Shown here: one piece after another, positions 22,676 to 34,100 of the stretch | Layout of the letters: each line of letters begins with the position of its first letter | Numbering within the stretch: the stretch's first letter is position 1 | Assembly (NCBI GenBank): GCA_028023455.1 | Contig: JAQFVV010012402.1 | Span: forward strand, 13,448,483 to 13,512,482 | Length of the DNA stretch: 64,000 bases | Direction: 5' to 3' | DNA from: Epiperipatus broadwayi | Lineage: Eukaryota; Onychophora; Udeonychophora; Euonychophora; Peripatidae | The notes under the pieces: model-generated | Told to the model about the DNA's origin: nothing | The model's input: the letters and a program-made list of their open reading frames with translations, nothing else | Database searches by the model: none | Made by a program: the position numbers and the translations under genes

Positions 22676-23240
22676 TTTGAAAACAAACCAAAATTAAGTC
22701 TCCATGGAAAATATTATGTGCAGAAAGTGTAAATATGTTTGGAAAACAAAACTACTGGCGATTGATAATTGAATGGTGGAAACCTCCAGTGTTTAAATTT
22801 GCAAAGCCAGTTAGCTATTCATAAGAATATCACAGAACCGTATTCTCTTTCAATAATAAGCAGAATAGCTGTCCTCTGTCATAGTTAAAATTATCAGCCA
22901 CCCCATCATTTCTTAAATTACTACCGATAGTGAAATAATGATGGTCAAGTTCTCCTACAATTTCTTTAAATCAATATTTTTGCATTTTTTTTTTATTAAT
23001 GTAAAATAACTTCTTTTGAAAATGAACTTAAATTAAGAGACTGTTGAAAACTTTGTGTATGGAAAGTCTAAATATATTTCAAACTGCTTGTGATTGAGAT
23101 TGAATGAAACATCTAGCATTTAAATTTGTGCAAAATCTGTCAGAGAATCAGATGTACATTGAATAGCTATATTATACTATGGCTTGCAAAAATAATAACA
23201 ATCGTAGTCTTGCTTTAAATACTGTCATGTGTTCTAATAT
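22676..23240. repeat. Diverged direct duplication, period about 333 bp
   Basis: 22676-22905 and 23009-23240 align in the same order. Both have AAATTAAG, then GAAAGTGTAAATATGTTT against GAAAGTCTAAATATATTT, then GATTGA...GAATG, then TTTAAATTTG. The intervening segment (22930-23000) recurs near 23425-23480 (AATTTCTTTAAAT then ATATTTTTGC), which suggests three old tandem units. Confidence 0.65.
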
Positions 23241-24359
23241 TGCAGAATTTTGTCAGGAGTGCAAATAATAACTGTCAAAATCTATCAATAATTTTTTAAA
23301 TGAAAGATTTTGCACTTTTTTAAATTAGTATATATAATTTTCCCTATCTTGTGAATTTAATATTTTTTATGCAATTCTTTGTTTTCCACTTTCATTCGTT
23401 ATGGAATTGTATTTGCTCTCATTGAATAAAGACAGTCAAGACCTATTTATAATTTCTTTAAATAGATATTTTTGCTTTGTGTTTTTCTCCTCTATTTGTG
23501 AATTTTAAATTATGTATTTGTATTTTTATTATCATCAATTACTGTGTGGAGATATATATCTTTTTGAATTTAAATTTCTTATGAATTATTATCAATTAAT
23601 ATAAAATTGTGTTTGCTGTTATTACTAATTTTATTTTCTCCCAAAGATTTATTTTTTAAAGAATTATTATTTTTTAAAGTCTTTAAATATATTATTTACT
23701 TTACAATCACTGTCTGTTTGCAAAAATATATTTCATTTCAGGTTTGTTTCCTAATAATAAAAAAAATCACATTATTTTCATGTTTTAACACGTACTAAAT
23801 TTCTACATCTTTTTTACAGGTAAAATGAAACTTATTGATTAGATTAATCAGGTACACATTGGCATGTGCATGATGGTTTCATCATAAAAAAGATCATACA
23901 AGCAAAAAACTCAAATTTTTAATTATTTTCATTTTTTTGTTTTTAAATTTCTTCTTTTTGTTTCATTTTTACAAACAAATATAGTTAAAAGCATTTTAAA
24001 TTTAATATTATTGATTATTTATAAAAAATGTTAACCCATTCCACTACTTTTAAAATAGATGGTTTGTGTTCTACTTTATATAATGTTTACTTAAATATTC
24101 TTTCATTATAAGATTTTATATTTTTTTAAAAATTTATAATTTTATGCTTGGTTTCTTTGAAAATGATTCTCTAAAAAATTTATTGCATTTTTCACAATGC
24201 TTTTTATTCAATTAGATGATAGTTTTGATGGTCTAATAATCTTCTTTAGAATTATAAAATATATTTATATTACTTATTTATTTGCACATATATAAACTTC
24301 AGTTTGATATCTTTATATATGCATATAAACATACACATTCTTCACTTGAAAGTGTGCAA
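23241..24359. other. AT-rich intergenic sequence
   Basis: A hydrophobic open frame at 23607-23798 is compositionally explained by T-rich text and is not supported as a gene. Confidence 0.5.
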
Positions 24360-24490
24360 TCTAGTGATATTATTCTCCTCTCTTCTTTAGTGTTGCTGAC
24401 CAGTGTTAAATAACTAACATAGATATCAAACTAGTGACCTTTAGATTTGTAAATACCAAATTTAAGGTGTTGTACTGATCAATTAGACTA
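24360..24490 (-). repeat. tRNA-like repeat, same family as 52925-53050
   Basis: CTCCTCTCTTCTTTAGTGTT and the following GACC, ...CTAGTGACCTTTAGAT and AAATACCAAATTTAA match the segment at 52930-53030 in order. Read on the minus strand it would carry a tRNA-like head, here badly decayed. Confidence 0.5.
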
Positions 24491-24882
24491 TTCTATATAT
24501 TTATCTATAAAATCCTTCTTTATTTGTTTAGTTTTTTCTTAAGAGTAAAGTTAGTAAGTGAATTCTAAGCATTATGGATTATCCACTAACTTGACTTATA
24601 GGGTTAATTGCAATTTCCATATGAGCAGTTTCTAACAATATTTTTGGTTTTTCTTAATTGAACATATGTTCATAGATACATTATATGCTCTGCTATTTTT
24701 GCACAGTGCTTTTTTTTATCATTTTCAATGGGGAAGATAATTCTGTATTATGTTCTTCCACATTTACATGGTATTTCACAGGTGCAGTTTTTATTTTTTG
24801 GCACTTCAAGTTTAGATTAGATTAGATTTTCTAGAAGTTAGGATATTAGATTTATTGTACATTTCCTTTAATTTGTTATCTT

Positions 24883-25115
24883 ACATGGTTTGGTGCAGTT
24901 TTTAGAGCATCTGATTTGGGATCAAGATGTCCTACAATTTATTCTGGTGCTGACAGTTTTGCTACTCAAATTTCTTATGAACACCTATAAAGACATTAGC
25001 ATTTTTTACCCCACATGGTTTGACACAGTGGTACAATATCTGACTTGGGATCAGAAGATCCCATGATTAATTCTGGTGCTCATGGATCTGGCATTCAGAA
25101 CTTCTTATGAACTCC
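24883..25115 (+). mobile_element. SINE tandem pair (two copies, 130 bp apart)
   Basis: ACATGGTTTGGTGCAG at 24883 and ACATGGTTTGACACAG at 25013 start two copies. Each has a head like a tRNA with a CTTGGGA or TTTGGGA anticodon loop (TGG, a proline-type anticodon), then ATTCTGGTGCT and the tail CTTATGAAC. The second copy, GACACAGTGGTACAA, keeps the better box A. Confidence 0.65.
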
Positions 25116-25684
25116 CAAGTACTAAAGCTATATACCTTTTTTTAAATCTGTTAACCATCCTTCATATGTACACATACACTTCAACATTTACAATTATGAT
25201 TTCTTTTGATAGTAATTTTTTGCTGTTGTTTGGTTATCAAAAAAAACAACCAATTATATATATTAAAGAAAATATGCAATGAATATAATACTACCTTTTC
25301 AAATCCATCGCATATTATAAAAAGTCCTAACCTCTATAAAATCTAAACTTAAAATGCCAAAAAACCTGAAAATTTCATCTATGAAATACCATGGTAATGT
25401 GAAAGAATGTGGTTAAAAGAAAGGTCTCATTGACAGAGTATAAATGATTACAGAAAAAAAATGGATGTGTCTAAAGTAGCAAGGCATGTGTATGCCATAG
25501 AATATATGTTTTGCGAGGAAAAAATACAAAAAGAAAAAGAAAATGTAAAAAACTGCTCACATGACAATGGCAAATAATCCTGCGAGCTAATCGAATGTGC
25601 ACATCCATCCTGCCCTTAAAAAATAAATAAATTAGGATTCTCATAGATAAATATATATTTCTACTGATTGGTTGCCTTTGACAG

Positions 25685-25880
25685 AATAGACTAGTTGATT
25701 GCAGCACAACTCTAAATTCATTAATCTAAAGGTTACCAGTTTAATTTTCATGCTAGTATTATTAGTGCTCAGGTCAGTATTAACTGAAGAGGATAATATC
25801 ACTCTAAATATTATGTTATACACTAAGTTGTATATTATTACTAATAGTTAAATGGATTTGAAAAGTTTAATAGAATTTTT
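25685..25880 (+). repeat. tRNA-like repeat with one arm of palindrome family R5
   Basis: AAAGGTTACCAGTTTAATTTTC and CTAGTATTATTAGTG...GAAGAGGATAATATCAC correspond to the tRNA-like centre at 52925-53050. ATTACTAATAGTTAAATGG...AAAAGTTTAATAGAATT corresponds to the right arm of that family. The left arm is not seen. Confidence 0.55.
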
Positions 25881-26818
25881 TTTAATTGAATAATTAAAGC
25901 GTGATAATGGAAATACTCCATCATATAATTATAATAAGAATACTTTTCTGTTACTTATATATTCATTATTATGCTTGAAATATTTTATTATATATATCAC
26001 TTTTAAATTTTTTTTATATGTATGTGTACACATACATATTATATACATTGCTTATTAGAATTTTATTATTAATTTTATTCATTAATTTTTAGTGCAAATG
26101 CATAATTAATTAATTATCATTGTATATAAGTTTTTATGTGCATAAACAATAATTTAAAATCAATAATAAATTTAAAAGTTTTAAAACTTTTAGATATGAC
26201 TTCTAATTAAATTTTTTATTAATATTAATATTATTATTTCTTCGTAAATCATTATTTTTATATCAGATATCTTTAATATTTCATTATTTTATTTATGGAT
26301 TTAAGTTTTTTAAAAATTTCATTTATGGATTTAAGTTTTTTTTAAACTTTTTTTTACTATATTTACATTTTTCCAGTTACTTTTTCTATTTAATGTTTTT
26401 TAAATACTTTGCGATTTTTATTTTACTTTTGTAATTAATACACAAATTCAAGAATATTTTTGTATTGTTAATTTTATATTTTTTTATAATTACATTTTGT
26501 ATCTAAATGTATAAATTTTGATATGTATCTATATTTTATTTTTTAAAGGATATAAATATCTTATTATATTTATACATACACAAATTTTTTTTTTAATTAA
26601 ACATTAATAATTTCAAATCGGAATCTTTATTTTTTGAGTTTTTTTTTATGTATACAACATTTATTTTTCTTTCTGTTTTATTTTTAATAAAACAGTTTTT
26701 TCATCCAATATAAAAGAAAATGCTTAAAATTCAAAAATTTGATACATTTTATAATAGTTAAACCGCCATTTTTTGTTCTGAGCATCATATGTGATCACAT
26801 TTATAAAAATTAAATTTA
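25881..26818. other. T-rich low-complexity sequence
   Basis: A short duplicated phrase (ATTTATGGATTTAAGTTTTT at about 26293 and again at about 26322) is the only structure noticed. Confidence 0.5.
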
Positions 26819-27390
26819 ATATTTAAATACAAATATAGTATATATACTTAAACTAGATGTAATTAGAAGGGATTTGAACCCAATCTTTCAAGTTCCACTT
26901 CATTTATACAAGTGATACACATGACCATACATGTAAAAATTTAATCTATCTTAAATATGGATATTATACATGTATTTAAATATTATAGATTCAGCCTATA
27001 TTCTTCCCATCCTCTTCTGTGTATTTAAATGGTTTTAAGGTCCTTCATATGAGGGATCAGAATGACTTATGATCAACATGAGTATGACAACAATGTTGGC
27101 AAACAAAGACTTTGATCATACCATCATCAGATTTACAATGATATGAATAGCTGAAGAATTGGAGCATGGAGAAGATTGAAGCCTGTCTATTAAAGTTTGA
27201 AGATTTTCTATTTTAATATAGACCAAGCACTGATTATATATGTGTGGGGGAATTGATGATCTGGACCAACTGATGAGTGCTAGTTCAGCATGAAATATGA
27301 ATATTGGAGATCATTTAACTTTGTCACATGTCTATAGTCATGTGTACTGGTTATGTAACATAGAGTGGATGACTGAAGGAAGCTTATCTT
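26819..27390 (+). mobile_element. MITE family R1, copy b
   Basis: It aligns with copy a from ATTTAAATACAA and ATTAGAAGGGATTTGAA through AGATTGAAGCCTGTCTATTA, GCACTGATTATATATGTGTG and GTTCAGCATGAAATATG to GATGACTGAAGGAAGCTT. A segment at about 26915-27115 is absent from copy a. The right terminal repeat is degraded. Confidence 0.75.
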
Positions 27391-27714
27391 CTAATTAAAA
27401 ATTATATTTGTAAGTAAATTTTAGATTATGCCAGAAGCTATTTTTCCATCTTAGAATGCTGTAAATGTTCATATTCATTAGTAAAAAAAACTGGTTTATT
27501 AAAAAAGCTCATACATTTAATTCTTCCACCATTATTTCCTCTGAATTTGATATGCAGTATTTCACATAATAGAATATATTTTTAAAAGGAATGCTAAAAG
27601 TTTTACAAAAAATTAGAACATTTGAAGTTAATACTCACTTAAAAACATCAAACAGTTAGAAAGATTGTAATTTCTTGATAAAAAGAGTATTATATTATAT
27701 TTCTATAAATGAGA
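27391..27714. other. AT-rich spacer
   Basis: Nothing recognised. Confidence 0.5.
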
Positions 27715-28120
27715 AAAAAATATTGGAGAAAAAAGAATATCATGCAGAGCATATTTAATTTTAATAAAATTCAGACATTTCATTATTTACTTTATTTAAA
27801 AAATAAAAATACACTACAATAACTTTTTTTTTCTTATTCTAATTTTTTCATTGACTGGATTAGTGAACACACACTCAGTAAAATATATATAAATGTATCC
27901 TCTCAATTTATTATTAATAACTATATTATTGTCTTTTAAAAAAGTTATTTATACTATAATTTTATATATGCGTATTATACATAGCAAAAAGCAGTTGTGT
28001 TATATATATGTGTGTTGAAAAGTACCATACATTTGCAGTTTAATAAACAATATATATTCTGTTTTAATCAATTTATCAACAAAATATAATCTATTATATG
28101 CTATGCACAATCCATAGTGC
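27715..28120 (+). repeat. Dispersed repeat R8, copy 1
   Basis: It aligns in order with 53440-53815: AGAGCATATTTAATTTTAAT against AGAACATATTTAATTGCAAT, then TTATTAATAACTATATTATT against ATATTAATAACTACATTATT, then GTTGAAAAGTACCATACATT against GCTGAAAAGTACTCACACTT. Not recognised. Confidence 0.7.
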
Positions 28121-29842
28121 ACAGATTTAATGTATTCTGTACTTTTGTAAATACATCAATAGATTTTTTTATCATATTTATGTTGCTTTGATCTTGTTTT
28201 ATTTTAATTCTATGTTTTTTGTATATAAAGATTACTATTGTTTTTACAGTTTTATTATTTTTTTCATAAATTTCATTTATAACTTCCTTGTTGTTTTATT
28301 TCTATTTAAATATTAATATATTTATTTTGTTGTTTCTTATTAAATGTTTATGTGTATAATTTATTTATATTATTAATAATTTTATCACTTCTGTTTTCTA
28401 GCTTTTATCATTTAATTTTATATCCATGTATTCCACATTTTTGTTTACTTTGTTGTTGTTGTTTATTTTTTAATAATGTTTCATTATTTTTAATAATAAA
28501 AACATATATGTGAACCTATAAAAACAAATAAATAGATAACAGAATGAATAAGATTAATAGTATAAATAAAAATCAATTAAATATATAAATGCTTAATTAA
28601 AAAAAAAAACAGTATAATAAATATATTGAATAACAAATATTTAAATAATCAACAAATATAAATTAAATGGAATTTGTGAAGTAAAATAAAAAAACGTGAC
28701 AAGAAAATATAAATACATACTTAGGAAAAATAAAGAATACAATTAAAATAAAATTAAAGCAACACATATAAGATAAAAAAATCTATGAATATATATATAT
28801 GCAAAAAACAAAATAACTTATATTTGATGAAGATGGCATGTCTTATTAAAAATGAACAGAAAACTATAAAATAAAACTCTATGAATAAGAAAAATAAATC
28901 TTAAATAAAATAATAACTGAGGCCTGAAACTATTAAAAATTATTTAAGAACATTTATATGTAGGTAAATAGATGTATCTAAAAAAAAGAATGATATATAT
29001 ATAGTAAAATAATAAAATATAAATATATATTTTAAAATTTATAAATGTGGGCACCAAATATATTATAGAAATGGAATTAAAATACAAAATCAACAATACA
29101 AAATTATTTTTGAATTTGTATAATTTTAATTATAAGATTTAAAGTGTTTTTTTAAAAATCCAACAGAAAGAGCAATAGGAAATATAAGCAGAATGGAAAA
29201 TTATTTTAAAACTTATTATATAATATAAAATAAAGAATAAATACAGGTATGTGATATAAAGGTGATTATTTATAAATATAAAAGTATTGTTATAGAATAT
29301 TAATAACATTTTCATTGAAATGACATACTTAAAAGTTTTTAAATTTTTTAACAATTATTATTCACTTTAAAATAGTGATTTTAAATTACTATATTGATGA
29401 ATGATTTTAAAAAAACAGTTGTGTTTTATATTCAAAACTTATATAATTAATAAATTGTTTTGCATTCCTAATCAGTACCTAAACTTAATAAAATTATAAA
29501 ACACAATGTATATAATAAACATACATATATTGTATCATTTATTTATATATGGTACAAATATATTGGCATTTTGGTAAAAGCTAAAAAAAAGAGTAAACTT
29601 AGATTTTTTTTTATTAGTATAATTTTTTTTTTAAAAAACGTACAATGAAAGTTAAAATTGTCTTTTATATTTTTTTTACGTAATTAAAAATAAAAGTAAA
29701 AATTGGAGAGAACAAAAGACACAAATCACTAATCTAGATAAGCTAAAAGAAAAATATTTTAGCTAATTAAAGATGACCGAAAGACTTGATAAAAAAGAGA
29801 ACTTTGTAATTGAAATTTTATAAAGAATTACAAGATTATCAA
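28121..29842. other. Very AT-rich intergenic sequence
   Basis: No coding or structural feature is supported. The open frame at 29139-29354 is low-complexity. Confidence 0.5.
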
Positions 29843-30251
29843 TGTATATTTTGACAAACAAAAGATATGCGCAGAAATCTGAAAACTGGGCCTCGCGTAT
29901 AAAAAGAGAGAGGCCAGTTTAATCAGTGTCTTGTTTCATCTGTTTCTCTATAGTTGGTCCTGGATAATGAATATATCCAGATCACCCTACGCTGAAATAA
30001 TTCTGCATGTTGGAGTGAACTGGAGCTTCTGCGGACATCGTGCCTGAAGATGGACACCAGAAAAGCCTTCGTGACTGACTAGGAGAATAGACCACAAGAT
30101 CAACTTATAACCAATGGCCAGGCTCATTCTAACCCAAAAAACTATGCATAGTAATCTACAACCTTCTCGCTAAACTTACCAGTAAGCTATGACTCATTAT
30201 TCCCGATTGTGACTAAATTAAGCGTTTGCAAACAATTCTTAAAAATATACA
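29843..30251 (+). promoter_or_regulatory. Promoter-like GC-richer island, possible solo LTR
   Basis: The 409-bp segment starts TGTATATTTT and ends with its exact reverse complement AAAATATACA, as an LTR might. A TATAAAAA box at 29898-29905 is followed 27 bases downstream by an arthropod-style initiator, TCAGT (29923-29927). The text from 29880 to 30190 has far more G+C than its surroundings. The flanking 5-mers are ATCAA and TATAA, so there is no exact target duplication. The short inverted ends could be chance in such AT-rich DNA. A host promoter with an untranslated first exon is the alternative. Confidence 0.4.
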
Positions 30252-30944
30252 TATAATAGGACCCCGATAGAGATTTTAATTTTATTGATCAAGAGATTCT
30301 TATTTAACCAAGAACTTTTTAATTGTTTAACTGTTTTTTATTAGTTGCTTTATGCTTGGATTGGTGTGTGTTCTCTCCAGTTTATTTAATTAACAATTTA
30401 ATGTTAAATATTTTAATTTGTTAGAATAAAAAAAATATTTCTAATATCAACTTTTCATTTGTACATTATTAATAATAGTTATTAATTATTATTAAATTTA
30501 TTAATATTAGTTTGGTGATGTTTAAAAATATAATTTACCTTTGCCAATATGTTTAATAAGTTCCAGGAATAATAATATTTAGGAAATAATTCTAAGTTAC
30601 GGTGTAATCTAATACCGATTCTTTAAAAACATTTTTCTTTTTAATTTGTGAGATGTTATGTGACGATTTCAGTGAATTCTTACAGAATCCTGGTGCCTTT
30701 CAAATAAATTAATAACTGATTTCGTTGATAGCATAAATTGTAACAATTACTAGGTAGAGTTGATCAGGAAATATAGTTATGTTTTTAGAAATAGAAATAC
30801 AACTTTCTTCTTTTTGCATAACTTGATCAACTCGCGCATTTTATATGTGTAACAGAGACCTAGTCAGATGGAAAAACGTTACAATATATTACAAAGAAAT
30901 CAAGTCATATGTCACTTGACCTACTTTAATATGCTTGTAAATGC
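30252..30944. other. AT-rich intergenic sequence
   Basis: No feature is supported. Confidence 0.5.
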
Positions 30945-31045
30945 TTGAATATCCTAGAATATCACTGAAGAAGCCAAACCGGTCTGGAGTTAGGGATATT
31001 CTGCAAAGCTTGTTAAGAGCTTATTTACAAGTTTTATATATAACA
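30945..31045 (+). repeat. Partial copy of the 18.2-kb fold-back family
   Basis: GGATATTCTGCAAAGCTTGT and TAAGAGCTTATTT match the right arm at 18579-18614. CACTGAAGAAGCC and CCGGTCTGGAGTT match the adjacent arm sequence. Only one arm is present. Confidence 0.75.
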
Positions 31046-31239
31046 TATATGTATGTGTGTGTGCATAATAAATTTTAAAATGATATATATTGCAATAAAA
31101 TGTGATGGTAACAACAAGCACATAAAACTTTATTAACAAGTAATGAGTATTTGAAAAGGTGTATTAATTATATTATTAAAGAGTGAAAATAAAAATAATT
31201 ATTAACATTAAAAAAATAAATATTTTAATAGATGTTGAA

Positions 31240-34100
31240 TTTTATCTTCAATTGATTTATTATTTGATAGTTATAGGGATTTAATATATGCATCTACTTC
31301 ATAAAATAAGAATACAAATATACCTAAGAATGCATGATGTGATTAATAATGATCATTTATTGATTTATTTATATGGCAATGTCATGTAGTTAGACATAAT
31401 GATAACAGATCATGTTTAATTCAGGCTAAATAAAAATTTGAGTAAATCCTATTACCTGATTTTTATTCCTACAGTATTATCATTACTACTGTATCTGAAC
31501 ATATGCATATGAAGGAAAAAACATCTTCACTATTTTATCATTATAACTACTTTTATCATTTTCTATTAAATTTTATTTCCCTAAAATCAATAACCTCTAT
31601 AGCAACATGAATGAATGAACATCTATACAGTGGAATATCATTCAATGAACATAATTGGTTCCAGAAGCATATTTGCTAAAAGGCGTGTTTGTTCATACAC
31701 CACCACAGTGAAATGCATATATTTAGAAATGTATTCCAGAATCACATCCTAAAATAAAGTTATCCTAAATATTCATTTAAACTAAAAAAATATAAAATTA
31801 AAGCCCTAGGTACAAAAATAAATATAAAGTTAATTTACAGTTTTCACCTTTTATACACTGCATTGATAACTAAATTAAGCTTTTAAAAGAATAAAAAAAA
31901 TTAAGTTGATGCTATTTACTTTTTGTTAATCCATGCATGCATATTTCCATTTATCCTATGATTTGCTTAATTTTCAAGCATTTTTTTTTTTTTGCTTCCT
32001 GAGGATTTTTTATATCATATTACATTTTTTAAAAAAGGTATTCCAATTTCAGAATATTGTTCTTTGATAATTTTACTACTGTCCAGATTGAAACTAATTT
32101 ATTTCCAGATGTTCACATTAGTTTTCTAATTCCAATTATTATTTTTTACCTCATAGCAATAGTTATTATGCAACATATTTGTAAAATAATTTGCATTTTC
32201 ACACTAAAGATATGAGTAATCAGACAGAAAAAATAAATTGTTAACAAAACCTTTACAAAACATGTCAGCCAATGATGGGTTTTCATTTTAATCATATAAA
32301 GTTGTTTGTTATTAAAATATAAAAATGTTTTTTTTTTGTCAAAATTTAAAATTATTCTCATTTAAATATATTTTCATTATTTCTAATGATGTTTTTATTA
32401 ATAATAACTTTATTTGCATTTACTGATTTAGTCGTTTTATTTTTTGAATTATAACAAGAATTGTTTAGATGTTATTAAATAATAAAGTTGTTTTCTCCTT
32501 TAAGTTTAAAATTATTTCATTACGTTAATGATTGCTTATTCTAATGAAGTTTTTAGTAATAATTAAAGTATAACCAATTTTATTTTGCTACTAAGTATAT
32601 TTAAATTGAAAGACATTTATATGGAAAAATTAATTGCACTGTTAAAGTCTTAATTTTTTTATACTGAGTGTTTAATATTAGTAATTTAAAAATATTTGTT
32701 TATAGAAGTTATATGAAAGGGTGTTGAATTTAATGCATTCTAATACTGTAATTTACAAAGTCATATACTTTATTTTAAATTTGTCTTATATTTTATAGGG
32801 CAATTAGTAATATCTAGAGATCAGAAAGTTTGAAAAGTGAAGCCAATCATTTGAATTAGGCAAATTAAAAAAGGGATTTATTGTTTGATTTGGTATCCAT
32901 AATTTAAATTTTAATATGGTACATGGATTACAATTTATCTGTTGCATGAACCACATATTTTGAGAGATTCCACTGTATATGGCTATTCTTTTTGGCCAGT
33001 TATTTTATGACTTTTGCCACTATAATTTATCAACATTCAGTTTCTGATTATACTTTTACTGCTATAGAGGCTTATACTTATTTATATAATTTACAACCAC
33101 AAATTTTTTTACTTAGGCAGTGATCATGTTCCACTATTATGTCATCTAAATCTGATACCTAACTCTTCAGAGTATTATGTGATATCTAAAAATACAATGT
33201 TGATTCTATAATTAAGAATTTTCTTGTCTTCATAAATGATTAATATTTAACCCTCAACATATTAAAAATAATAACATTTGATATATAATCATATGCTTTC
33301 ATTCACATTCATTTTTATTATTAAATATTAAATCATATAATCTACCATAATGCAGTTTTGCTCAATTTTCTCTTCAAAATTTGATATCCTTTCGAAATTT
33401 ATATGCAGATCATTGTATAAATAAATTGGCGAATAAAACTCTAGCAAACATTTTTCTGGTAAGTTTACTATTTTATTTATATTAATGACATACATTTATC
33501 AATTGGAACATATTTGTGTTAATATTAAAAAATGTATTTTACAACTTAATTTTAAAATATAATATAAAATTTAAAACTATTTTGCCCATTTATAGTATTA
33601 AAGTATAAAAAGGAATATTTGAACAAACGTAATTATAAAAAATAAATAATATACGTTTGTAGCCTTATAGTAATAACGTTATCATATTTTTTTCTTCAAT
33701 ATTTTTCCATTTTCTATAAGGTATTTTTTTTATTATAGTTTTATTTTATATTCTTCATTCTTTGCTGATAGATCTGATAATTATTCAAGTCCTGTTTGGG
33801 TATATAATTTTCACGCTTTTTCCATTAACAAAGCGATTTCCTTGACTGATTGTTGAGAAAAATTACTTATTCTTAGTTTACATTATTTTTTTAATCCTTG
33901 ATATAGATTAATTTTTTCTTATAGAAACTATTTTATTTAATAGTTCTAGAACTTGTTCATGAAGATATATATGACTTGTAAGGGAATGAAATCATTTTAT
34001 CTTTTTTGCACTACTATTTTTCTAAATCTCAAATTGTCTTTTGACTGTCACAACTTTGCTTTTCGATGATAAATTTAATTAATGTTATTTAATTTATAAA
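31240..34100. repeat. Diverged repeat block A (interrupted by a Tigger-like element)
   Basis: Anchors shared in order with 37570-39620 include GATTTATTATTTGA, TTTAATATATGCATCTACTTCATAAAA (one mismatch in block B), ATTATCATTA...ACTG...TGAACAT, and GCTGA...ATCTGAT...CAAG/AGCCCTG...ATATA near 33770 and 39440. Divergence is high. Some minus-strand phrases look like decayed coding text, but no family could be recognised. Confidence 0.55.
31628..32975. mobile_element. Mariner/Tigger (pogo)-type element without an ORF
   Basis: CAGTGGAAT starts at 31628 and its reverse complement ATTCCACTG ends at 32975. TA flanks both sides (31626-31627 and 32976-32977), the target duplication of the Tc1/mariner/pogo group. 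CAGTGGAAYCTC-type ends followed by AATTGGTTCCAGAAGC resemble pogo/Tigger termini. No transposase is readable in the 1.35-kb interior. It splits repeat block A. Confidence 0.75.

Noticed and set aside
23607-29354. Hydrophobic 60-78-residue open frames in T-rich DNA
   Set aside because: Composition alone (Phe, Leu, Ile and Tyr from TTT/TTA/ATT/TAT) explains them; there are no splice signals, motifs or conserved pattern.
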